From Paraphysoderma sedebokerense (taxonomy: Eukaryota > Blastocladiomycota > Physodermatomycetes > Physodermatales > Physodermataceae): a DNA stretch of 64,000 nucleotides. The stretch is from NCBI GenBank assembly GCA_025602915.1, contig JAHLJZ010000054.1, positions 1-64,000 on the forward strand, read 5' to 3'. Position 1 is the first letter of the stretch; every line of letters starts with the position of its first letter. Below the pieces are notes generated by a model. The model did no database searches. It was not told where the DNA came from and was given only the letters and a program-made list of their open reading frames with translations. Position numbers and translations under genes: made by a program. Below, piece by piece: positions 48,590-58,196 of the stretch.

Positions 48590-50034
48590 ATGCCCACACC
48601 AACAGTTGTTTCGTCCTCGCAAAAAAACGGAGAGCGGAGAGCATTACGCCATTCGCCAGGCGCGATAGCCCGGAACACGGCGGATCAAAAAAAATCGGTG
48701 CCCTTCGTTATCAGCATAAATATCCCGTCGGCCAAGATTGCCAGTCATTGCAAAAACATATATAGAGTTGTCAGAATCCTCATTTCTGTGTTATCCGCAC
48801 TCTCTATCTTCTTATTCCATCATCCTCTTGCCCCGATCTCATCTTTTGGTACAATGCTCATCCCATCGGATAACCTCCTCTTCCCTGAGTTGTTCGACGT
48901 CTTTGCTCCTTGGCATGTCCCCGTCATAACAGCCGTTATTTATGGTCTTTCAGTGACTCTTCTCAATCCGACAAGATCAAAGTCGAAGTCTGTTGCATCT
49001 ACTGCATCATCATCAAACTCCAACAAGTCTCTGGCCTCAAAATTTTTCGATGCATTAGTATTGTTGCATAATATCGCTCTATGTATCTTTTCTGCTGTAA
49101 CATTTGTGAATCTAGTGCCAGATGTTGTCGCAAATTTCGCTTCTCGAGGCTTGAAAGATGCTGTAAGTGTCATATGTATCTTTACTTCTCACTGTGGCCC
49201 CTGGAGGGCCGTAGGAACGTTCGCTAGATTCCGTAGCAATTGATGTAAGGAATTCTCCATCGGCGGACTGGATAACGAATGGAAGATTATCAATTTGGAG
49301 TCTGGACCCCGCACAGTTCAATCACTGTCTTAACATCATATGACAATTGTTGTAAAGAATCTAATCATTGCTTTCTGCTTGTCTAGTGGTGCGATGCAGG
49401 GGAAAAACTTTGGTTTTCAAGTCTGGGTTACTGGACTTGGTTGTTCTATCTCTCAAAATATTATGAAATTATGGACACAGTAATTATTTTGGCCAAAGGG
49501 AAACCGAGCAGCCTTCTCCAAACCTATCATCACATTGGTGCGATCATTTGGTATGTTGTTGTGTCATTCATAGATTTAACCCCATTGACCTTCATGCTAA
49601 TTCGTCGATCTTATCTGAAATTGTAATCATTCAATAACAGCATGCATGTAAACTTTTACTACCGTGCAACACCCGTCTGGGCATTTGTTTGCTTCAACTC
49701 CTTCATCCATACACTCATGTACTTCTACTTTTCCCTCACAACTCTTGACATTCGACCTCCGCTTTTCCTCAAAAAATCACTCACCAAACTTCAAATTGCA
49801 CAATTCCTGACTGGTATGACATTAGCCTTGACATATTTCGCTATAGAAGCTACTGCTGGAAACTGTCTACAGAATGACGGAACTAGTACTGCCATCTTGA
49901 TCAATCTTGCATATTTGGTCCCGTTAACTATGCTGTTCATTCAGTTCATGATCAAAAGTTATTACGCAAAGGCGAAAGGGCAAAAGAGCAAGAAACGAGT
50001 TGATGAAAAGTATAGTGAGTTGAAAGAAGAATAG
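48590..50034 (+). CDS. ELO family fatty-acid elongase with QxxHH motif (3 exons, 376 aa)
   Basis: Condensing enzyme (3-ketoacyl-CoA synthase) of microsomal fatty-acid elongation. Exons 48590-49162, 49387-49550 and 49641-50034. Family blocks: WCDAGEKLWFSSLGYWTW, KYYEIMDTVIILAKGK, LLQTYHHIGAIIW, FNSFIHTLMYFYFSL and the basic ER-type tail (KGQKSKKRVDEKYSELKEE). The usual HxxHH box reads QTYHH, i.e. QxxHH, as in the Isochrysis delta-9 elongase. The N-terminus from the first ATG adds ~88 basic, Ser-rich residues; starting at the internal Met at 48853 would give 288 residues, the more usual length. Multiple TM segments, ER membrane expected. Confidence 0.92.
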
Positions 50035-50611
50035 ATTAAATTGTTCCGTATAAATAATGATTAAATACGTAAGCGAAGTGTTTTCATAAGTTTGCTTAGA
50101 TTCCGTCGTAGCCGGATCATCCTGTATTGCTGGCGTACTGACGGAATTAGGCGCTACAAACGATATTTCATCTGTTTTGCCCTTACACATCGACACTACA
50201 ATTAATGATCCAAGGTGTAAATCACAGATCGACAACGTACCGACCACCTCAAAACTTTGAGGCTAATGGTTGGTGCCAAATACTTGGATACTTAAAGATA
50301 TTACCTTGTGATGACTACAGTGAGGTGATTGATTTTGACTTACGGTGATAACTATTCATTTCAGCAGACAACGAGAATCAATGGAACTGTAACGGGACGG
50401 TCATTCTGATGAAGTACGACGATAGATGATGTCGATAAATGGTGACCATTTCGATAGACACATCACGGAAAAGTGCAATCCGGATAAAAATAATTTAATT
50501 ATGAGACAACGCTAGTTTAAACCCAAAACAAGCCATGTTGCGAGATGACGCTTTCTCTTTGTTTTCCAGAATGTTCTTATTCGCATGGTTTATTCCTAAA
50601 TCAAGCGTCGA
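50035..50611. other. Intergenic upstream of the secreted trio, with distal duplicated block
   Basis: Contains the elongase 3' region. Near 50345 the stretch GATAACTATTCATTTCAGC resembles GATAATTATTCATATCAGC near 53758, upstream of the third paralogue, but has no counterpart before the second. This marks the outer edge of an older duplicated unit. Confidence 0.45.
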
Positions 50612-50953
50612 CTAATGATGTGACTTTCTGTAAATGTTCTTCAATGTTCGAAGTTTCATATTCGACTTAACGGAGGCTAGTTTAAGTCGCCCCTTCAAAC
50701 ATCCGCGGTCATAGGACAACGTTCGGCACCAATTGATATGAGAGTATGCAGAGCTAGTTATCACGTCAAGCAGACTGACCTGATGGGATCGTGACCCTGA
50801 CGGGGAACAGGTGTCAGAAACTATGATCTTTTGAACTGTAAGGATTGGAGTCGAGTGGCACATAAAAGAAACGGGAAGCCGAATAAATTGCAATTGGAAG
50901 GTAGAAAACTACAATTTACATTTTAACAGCAAATCAATACAAAAGAGAGCAAC
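50612..50953 (+). promoter_or_regulatory. Promoter of secreted paralogue A, duplicated module
   Basis: Shares blocks with the upstream regions of paralogues B and C: TTCAATGTTCGAAG, CACCAATTGATATG at 50727, and GTCGAGTGG followed by CATAAAAG at 50861-50868 (a TATA-like box 86 bp before the ATG). It is the most diverged of the three promoters. Confidence 0.65.
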
Positions 50954-51883
50954 ATGACTGCATTCAAAACCGTGACGCTTCTCTTGATGATCGCCTCCGT
51001 AGCTTCAGCCAGAGTATTCGTCAGTGAAGATATCCTGGATGCGGACTTATCGGACGTTTCTGAAAGTTGTAGGGCATCTCTTATAAGCGTTCAAAACGGC
51101 CAATGTGTCAGGAATTGGTCTCAGATTGTCCACAACCACGACGAAGACATTAACATTGAAAAGGTCCGTAATTGAGATCCAATCCCATCGTAAGCAGAAT
51201 TTGCAAATTAATTTTTTCTCCTTCAAACTTAGACCCGTCAAGACCTCTCTGCCGCACTTCCTCAGTTTTGTTCCGCCAATTGTGGAACCGAGGTAGAGAC
51301 CGCTGCCAAGAATATTACGGCGTCTTGCACTGGAGCCGGAGAAGATTTCGAAGTTGCAACATTGGCGCAAACTATCACCATTGATCGCAGCCTCGCTTGC
51401 GTTCAAGTCTCGAATGAGTATTGTGCATTGAAAGAATTAGATTTCTATAGATCGAGCGGAATTAATGACGATGCAGTAGAAGACTTTCTCGAGAGCTTTT
51501 CTACTACTGATATTTCTGATTACTCGAAAATTCAAATTGAGAGATTGCCAAGAGATGTGGTCTGTAATGATTGCGTGCGAGCTTACATTGACATCGGTTC
51601 AAAGGTTAGATCCCCTGTCACACTTCTGTACATGCAATGTTGTTATACTAATGGACTATACCTTCAGGTTGCCATTGGTGAACAGCTCGACCGTGCTAGA
51701 AATGGCTATTATGAACGTATCATGAGTTATTGTGGAAATAATAATCCTTCGGCTCCGACAAACCCTAGCACTGGTGGAACAAGTGGTACAGCTGGCGTCA
51801 CAAGCAGTAGTGCTATCAAGTCTTCAAATTCTGTCGCTGCTGTCGGCGGAGCCATTGCTTTTGGGGCGCTGGTCTTTGCTTAG
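50954..51883 (+). CDS. Secreted, GPI-anchored Cys-rich protein, tandem paralogue A (265 aa)
   Basis: Exons 50954-51163, 51233-51604 and 51668-51883. Signal peptide MTAFKTVTLLLMIASVASA. The mature part has paired cysteines: ESCRA...GQCVRNW, QFCSANCGTEVE...ITASC, LACVQVSNEYCALKEL, VVCNDCVRAYIDIG and MSYCGNNN. A Ser/Thr/Gly/Pro linker follows, then a hydrophobic terminus (SVAAVGGAIAFGALVFA) preceded by small residues, i.e. a GPI-attachment signal. NIT is an N-glycosylation site. Intron 2 (63 nt) has no stop and keeps frame, so its retention would add 21 residues. I recognise the general type from fungal secretomes but no function. It is likely a cell-surface or wall protein. Confidence 0.85.
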
Positions 51884-52139
51884 GCACGCTATAATATACA
51901 ATCTTCATATTGTCATTTAAAATTAGTAAACATTATTATAGATTGTAATTCTGGCCTTGTGACTTATATATTCGTCATAAAACTATTTTATATGTGAAGC
52001 AAGCTCTGCAAGTGCTGGATGATTAAATAAAGTTGTTTTCAGCATAGTCCTTCTTTTAAGGCGAACTTTCACGCTAAACTAGTTTTCAGCCATAACAAAC
52101 TTTCACTCGAAGCGGTATATCTGTCAATCAGAAGTAGCT
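51884..52139. other. 3' region of paralogue A
   Basis: GATGATTAAATAAAGTTGTTTT at about 52018 is repeated, diverged, after paralogue B (53513) and C (55390), so the 3' UTR belongs to the duplicated unit. Confidence 0.5.
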
Positions 52140-52489
52140 CATGATGTAAATATCCGTAGATTCCTTCAATGTTTGTAAGTTTCACGGCTAAATCAACAAG
52201 GATGAGTCTCACTTTCCCCTTCAAACATTCCTTGCACGGCAGGTATTCGGCATCAATTTCCACCAATTGATATGCAGTCCTCCTGGTGGGTCAAGTGCGG
52301 CTGAGGCTGACCGCGATCGTATGCTTGACGCGGAAACGGGGTCCGAGGTTAGTCTTAACCCTTTCCGCTGCGATAATCGGGATCGAGTGGAAAATAAAAG
52401 ATATAAAAGCCAATTGAATTTCTACAGCAAGGTAAAGGGGAAAAAATCACACTATCAGTATAATAGCAAATCGATACAGAATTGGCAAC
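52140..52489 (+). promoter_or_regulatory. Promoter of secreted paralogue B, duplicated module
   Basis: Closely matches the promoter of C over 52257-52409: CCACCAATTGATATGCAGTC, GACCGCGATCGTATGCTTGA, then GATCGAGTGG and TATAAAAG (52402-52409), 81 bp before the ATG. The palindromic CGATCG core is a candidate regulator site (inference). Confidence 0.7.
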
Positions 52490-53411
52490 ATGACTGCATT
52501 CAAAACTGTGACCCTTCTTTTGATTATCGTCTCCGTCGCTTCAGTCAGAGAATTCGCTAGTGCAGAACCCGTGATTTTTAATTTATCGAAACGATGTAAT
52601 GTATCTGTCTCAAATCTTGATAACGCCCCATGTATAAGAAATATGTTTACACTCAGTTTCGAAAGCCGCCAAGTCGGGAACGACGACGTGAGTAAGCTCC
52701 GACAATTGAATCGCCGAAAAACATATGCCATTAAATATAATCATTTCACCCATTTCATGTAGGCCCGTCGACATTTCTCCGACAAGCTTCCGCATTATTG
52801 TTCATCCAATTGTGGAACCCAAGTAGAAATCGCTCTCAAAAATATTACTGCGTCTTGCACTGAAACCAAAGAAGACCTGGCCTTTGCAAGAACTGCCCAA
52901 GGCATATTACAAAATGATCGCCCCCTTGCCTGTCACCAAGTCTCGAATCACTTCTGCGCTTTAAAGAAATTAGAACTTGAAATTTCAAGCGGAATCAATG
53001 ATCACATACTAAAACATTTTACCGGCTTTTCGACTCCTAATGTATCAGATTATTCGAAAGTTCAAATAGAAAAATTGCCGAAAGATGTAGTTTGTAATGA
53101 TTGCGTAAACTTGTACATTAACAACGTACCAAAGGTATCTTCCCCTTTCATGCCTCTGCACATGCAATCTAAATATATTTAATTTGATTTTTCAGGTTGA
53201 CACTGAAAAGAAGGGCGAAGACTGTGCTAGAAAGCGTTATTACGAAAACATTGTGAGTTATTGTGCAAATAACAGTTATACGGCCCAGGCCTATCCCAAT
53301 AGCGGTGGAAAAATTGGTGCAGCGACCGTTTCAAGTAGTGCTTTCAAGTCTTCAAATTTTATCGCTGCTCTCGGTGGAGCGATTGCTTTTGTGGCGCTGG
53401 TCTTTGCTTAG
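52490..53411 (+). CDS. Secreted, GPI-anchored Cys-rich protein, tandem paralogue B (261 aa)
   Basis: Exons 52490-52687, 52763-53134 and 53196-53411. The middle exon has no ATG but is fully open and exactly 372 nt, as in A and C. Signal peptide MTAFKTVTLLLIIVSVAS. Cysteine blocks match A: RCNVS...APCIRN, HYCSSNCGTQVE, ITASC, LACHQVSNHFCALKKL, VVCNDCVNLYI, EDCARKRYY and VSYCANN. The first exon is 12 nt shorter and more diverged, and the DDV... region lacks the NIEK seen in A and C. GPI-type tail SNFIAALGGAIAFVALVFA. Intron 2 carries a stop, unlike A. It is the most diverged copy. Confidence 0.83.
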
Positions 53412-53969
53412 CATATTTTGGAATATGGTTATCATTATTATAGATTGTAATTATTGGCATTGCGACTTATATTATCAATTTAAAACCACTATATCTATAA
53501 GCCAGTGAGTGACGATGATTAAATAACACCGTTTTTGGAGTATATGCTTTTCTTAAAAGAAAACTTAATTTTGCATTTTTCGAACATCAATTTGAAATCA
53601 CGTTCTGTTCGAGTCCAGTGTGTCGCGAATGATGAGTAGCACTCCGATGAATTCAAATCCCGAGACTAACCTAGGCACATGGCAATGTTTAGGTAATCCG
53701 TAAATTATAATTACATGCAGAAGGACTACAAATAGGATATTCATTTTGCGTTGCGCTGATAATTATTCATATCAGCTGAACATAATTGTTATTGAAAATG
53801 CAGTAGGAGCTCAGTGTCACGAAGTTCAACAATAAATGATCAAACAAATGATATACAAATCTCAAACTATTATATTCAAAATATAAATTATTTGCCAGGA
53901 GACTCCCTAGTTTAATGCCAAATTAACCGATTATTTGCAGAGGTATTTCTGTAAATCAAAGGTCGCTGA
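53412..53969. other. Spacer between paralogues B and C with extra distal block
   Basis: After the 3' UTR of B, a stretch from about 53755 resembles the region around 50345 upstream of A but has no equivalent before B. The rest is AT-rich with no gene. Confidence 0.45.
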
Positions 53970-54307
53970 TGAGGTGACATTTACGGGATCTCGTCAATGT
54001 TTGTAAGTTCAGAGTTAATTTCTCCGTGGCAAGTCTTAATTACGCCTGCATAAAGCCGCAGCACAGCGGGTACTTGCGGCACCGATTTCCACCAATTGAT
54101 GTGCAGTCCTCCTGCTGCGTCAAGCGGGGCTGACACGGACCGCGATCGTATGCTTGACGCGGAACGGGTGTCCGAGGTTAATCTTAACTCCTGATATTAT
54201 GCGCTGCGATAATCGCGATCGAGTGGAATATAAAAGATATGGGAAGCCATCGTAATATCTTTAGGCTGATTTATTTTATAACAGCACATTAATACAGAAA
54301 TAGCAAC
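53970..54307 (+). promoter_or_regulatory. Promoter of secreted paralogue C, duplicated module
   Basis: GTCAATGTTTGTAAG, CCACCAATTGATGTGCAGTC (from 54088), GACCGCGATCGTATGCTTGA, GATCGAGTGG and a good TATAAAAG at 54229-54236, 72 bp before the ATG. The order and spacing match B almost exactly. Confidence 0.7.
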
Positions 54308-55288
54308 ATGACTGCATTGAAAACTGTAACTCTTCTCTTGATCATTGTCTCCGTCGCTTCCGCCAGAGTATTGGTCAGTGAAGGAATGAAGCAGCTTAAT
54401 CTTTCAGGCATTTCTGATAGATGTAGATTATCTCTTTTGAATGTGCAAAATGTTGAATGCATCAGAAATTGGCTTCAGATCGTTCACAACAGCGGTCAAG
54501 CAGTCAACATTGAAAAGGTCCGTATGATTAAATCCGCATCGCAAACAGGACTCATCATATTAACCTTTTCTTCAACGTAGACCCGCCAAGACCTCTCTGC
54601 GGCACTTCCTCCTTATTGTTCGTCTAGTTGTGGAACCGAAGTGGAGAACGCTGCCAAAAATATTACAGCGTCTTGCACTGAAACCAAAGAAGATTTTGCA
54701 GTCGTTAAATTGGCGCAAGCCGTCTCTGTCGATCGCACTATTGCATGTCGCCAAATCTCGAATCAGTACTGTGCATTGACGGAATTAGATCTCTTTAAAA
54801 CTAGTGGAATCAATTATGATGTAGTAGAAAACTTTCTTGAAGGCTTCTCTACTGCCAACATAACGGATTATTCGAAGATTGAAATAGAAAAATTGCCGAA
54901 AGCCGTTGTCTGTAATGATTGTGTGCGAGCTTACATTGACATCGGTTCGAAGGTATATTCCCCTTTCACCTTTCTGTACATGCAGGGTACTTGTACTAAT
55001 GTTTTTTATTAGGTTGCCATTGGAGAGAAGCGCGACTGTGCCAGAGGTCGTTATTACGATAAGATTATGAGTTATTGTGGAAACAATAATTCTTCGGTTC
55101 CACATTCTTCGGCCCCGAAATACCCTAACACCGATGGAAAAACTGGCAAAAATTCTTCCTCCCCGGCCTATCCTAGCACTGGTGGCACAACGGGTACAGC
55201 TACCGTTTCAAGCAATGCTCTTCAGTCTTCGAATTTTGTCGGTGCTGTCGGTGGAGCGATTGCTGCCGCGGCGCTGGCCTTTGCTTAG
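54308..55288 (+). CDS. Secreted, GPI-anchored Cys-rich protein, tandem paralogue C (285 aa)
   Basis: Exons 54308-54517, 54581-54952 and 55013-55288. Signal peptide MTALKTVTLLLIIVSVASA. Cysteine blocks as in A: DRCRLS...VECIRNW, PYCSSSCGTEVE, ITASC, IACRQISNQYCALTEL, VVCNDCVRAYIDIG, KRDCARGRYY and MSYCGNNN. The final exon is 60 nt longer than in A and B because the linker is expanded, with YPNTDGKTG and YPSTGGTTG as an internal near-repeat. The tail SNFVGAVGGAIAAAALAFA fits a GPI signal. A longer Ser/Pro/Thr stalk would place the Cys-rich head further from the membrane or wall. Function unknown. Confidence 0.85.
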
Positions 55289-55720
55289 GCTCGCTAAATA
55301 TATAAAGTTCATAATGTTATCAAATGTAGCAAACATCTTTGTACTTTGAATTTTTGGATAATGAATATTTCAGAAGCAATTTTTGCAACTGATGGTCGTT
55401 AAATAAAACGGTATTCTCAATAGATTCTTGTCTTCAAGCCTGGCTTGAATTTCCAAAGTTACCCCCGCATGTTGAAGTTCGCGTCGTTTCGCCCCAGTGA
55501 CCAGTCCGGTGTGGTGCGAATGCCAACACCACGAGTCCGTTCCAATTGTCAAAACATATTAGTGGGCAGGAGGACAACGTTCAATGTCTCAGCAAGAAAA
55601 GTTTTCATCAGTATGATCTTGATCTTTTTTGAATAAACATCTTCCTTGGGCTGCGTTCTTGCGCTTCCTGTATTTGAATTGGTGCATCAGCTTGCAAACA
55701 GTTCCATCAATCAAACCACA
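55289..55720. other. Intergenic between paralogue C and the subtilase
   Basis: Holds the 3' UTR of C (GTTAAATAAAACGGTATT) and the subtilase promoter. No gene recognised. Confidence 0.4.
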
Positions 55721-57841
55721 ATGATTTACGGCCAGCAAATGGTTTTTCCTCTATTCTTGGCATGGGTGATACTGTCGGTTAGTGCGAAACCTATATCGGA
55801 ATGGGATGGGCCGCAGAAATATCGAAAACTGAAATATATACCCATCACGGGAGAGTATTTAATCAAATTCCCTGAAGGAGCGCCAAAATCAAAAAGTAAG
55901 TATTGGTACTAAAAGAATGGAATGAATTGCCCCATACTTATCAATGTAACATACTCTCTTTTGAATGCAAAACAGTTGATAATCATTATAGCTATGTCGA
56001 GAGCTTATTGAAGCAGTACCATGGGATCCCGGTTTCTACACACCCATCGGCCGCCAGAAATCCAAAATATGGTCAGATCTTGAGACGTTATTCAATAGGA
56101 AATTATACGCATGGTGAGGCCTAATGCACTTCGATTTTGTAAATGTTATCATTAACCAATATCGTGATGCAGGATACCATGCGTATTCAGTCATTCTTCC
56201 TTTCCCACACATCAGGGATTTTCTTAACAGCACAATTGTTAAAACCGACAACGTCGAAGTGGCACAGAACAAATGGATATTAGGAGGAATGAACGACAAT
56301 GCAGTTGAAATGAAATCGGCGGACATAGTGAATGGAGCAACTTTGAATTGGGGTACTGTTTCAATTCTTTCTGCATGTCACTTCTTAATGCTCCCTCCTT
56401 ATTGTTACGTTATCTCTTTATAGGACTTCATCGAATTTCCCAAGGGCCGATAGAAAAAAATTTACAAAGTTATAAATATTCTTACCCTTCTGCGGCAGGC
56501 CGCGATGTTGATATTTATATTTTGGACGGAGGAGTTGATATTGCACATCCGGAGTTCGAAGGTCGAGCGCGGGAGGTTAGCTTTATAAGGAACAGGAGCC
56601 AACCCGGAGAGAAATACTACTCAGGAGATTTCGACCATCATGGTTTGTGTGCTTTGTGTAGTATAATGTCAAAGAAAGTTAATGTACATCTGACACTGCA
56701 TTATTAACGGACTTATAGGTACATTTGTGGCTAGCATCGGTACTTTAGAGTTCCCTCTCTCAAGCAAATCAGAGGTTAACGTAATCTATTTTCAGCCGCT
56801 TCGAAGACCTTAGGAGTTGCGAAGAAAGCCAATATTATTTCAGTAAAGTATAAACATCGCTCCGCTATATCTCGGTATAACGAAGCAACAACACTCCTAG
56901 ATCAGCATGATGCCCTTTATTTCGCTTTAACTGAAGCATCGAAAAAACCGAACGCAAGTGTGATAAAGTTTGTTATTTTTTATATGACTCTGGCATATCA
57001 GTACATTATTAACATCATTTCATTCAAGTGTATCCCAACGATTCGGAGAACGTGATGATTTCTTCATCGAGGGAGATCCCATACCTGACACAGATGTCTT
57101 TGAAAAGATGGTGGTTCGTAAATTGATTTTCTGAATATCAGCCAATGCCAATAATATTTAATGAAAATGCACATTCATCAACAGGAGTCAGCAGTTGAAA
57201 CATACAAAGTTGTGATAGTCAAATCGGCAGGAAATGAATACGCCCCCTCATGTGCTTTTTCAATCGCCAGGAGAGAAAATTTAGTGATAAATGTTGCCGC
57301 ATTGAATAAGCAGGATGAGATCGGTGTATCCTCGGCGTACGGAAAGTAAGGATGTTCCGCGCTGTTGTCCTTTTAAACTATTTGTGCTGACTATCATTCT
57401 TTCCGATTGATTGTAGCTGCGTCACATTAATGGCACCGGGAGTGGACATTATTGGATTAGCCTCCCGGAAACTGGATACGGACAGGCGATTCATGAATAC
57501 CACAAGTAATGATGGACACTTAATTAGCACTGGAACTAGCTTTGCAGCCCGTGAGTTGAACTTTTCCTCTCTGAGTGGAACTTGTTGAATTTTTGGTGAC
57601 GTTCGTCAAAGCATTATAAATATCATAACTCATCAATCCTTCGTTTCGTTTCGTAGCTCACGTTGCCGGTATTGCTGCGATTTATCTTTCTTTGGGCGTT
57701 CCCTCGTCAAGGATAAAGAATGAACTTATACAATCAGGTCAACAAAATCGAATTCCGGACAGCAACACAGAAGGAATAAGTCTGTTGAGGCGAACCAAGA
57801 ATCGGGTTGCCAGTGTTTGGCTGAGCAATCCATCTATGTAA
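55721..57841 (+). CDS. Secreted proteinase K-like subtilisin protease (S8)
   Basis: Start 55721, or a second ATG at 55739. Signal peptide VFPLFLAWVILSVSA. An I9-type propeptide (GEYLIKFPEG ... VESLLKQYHG ... ILRRYSIGNYTHGYHAY) crosses introns. The catalytic domain has Asp in DIYILDGGVDIAHPEFEGRA, His in DHHGTFVASI (split by an intron), KTLGVAKKANIISVK, oxyanion Asn in VIVKSAGNEYAPSC, and Ser in STGTSFAAAHVAGIAA. The triad is complete. Deviations: DGG instead of D-S/T-G, HGTF instead of HGTH, AAAH instead of AAPH. About nine exons. It is expected to act outside the cell or at the surface, next to the secreted trio and the copper oxidase. Confidence 0.9.
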
Positions 57842-58196
57842 ATACAGTCTAATATTCTCGATGTTGTAAATTTAATCATATCGTGACATGTATCCAACTA
57901 CTTTTAATTTAATTGCTGATGCTATTCCACATTTCAACAAAGTGCTGCAGCAGCAATATAGATTCTGCCTTCAACAGTTGGCACAATCATCGGTATTGAT
58001 AAGTCACTGGGCCGCGTGGACATGGCACTATCTGATGTGGGGCATTGTTGGCGCCCGGATGAAACGGAATCCTTATCTGATCCCGTATTTTTCACAGCTC
58101 CCCTGGATACATTAAATTCCCCATCTCCCCCCTTCCCGAGATTCCGTTCGGTCGGTGCAAAATTTACATCAGCGGCCCCATCTGCCCCAAAAAATC
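57842..58196. other. Intergenic between subtilase and copper oxidase
   Basis: An open frame at 57888-58115 is Trp/Gln/Leu-rich without signal or motif; I do not call it. The rest is presumably 3' UTR and promoter. Confidence 0.4.

Noticed and set aside
53586-53640. TTCGAGTCC resembling a tRNA T-loop
   Set aside because: No matching acceptor or anticodon stem nearby; no tRNA found anywhere in the window.
57888-58115. 75-residue Trp/Gln-rich open frame
   Set aside because: No motif, no signal peptide, and placed where the oxidase promoter is expected.
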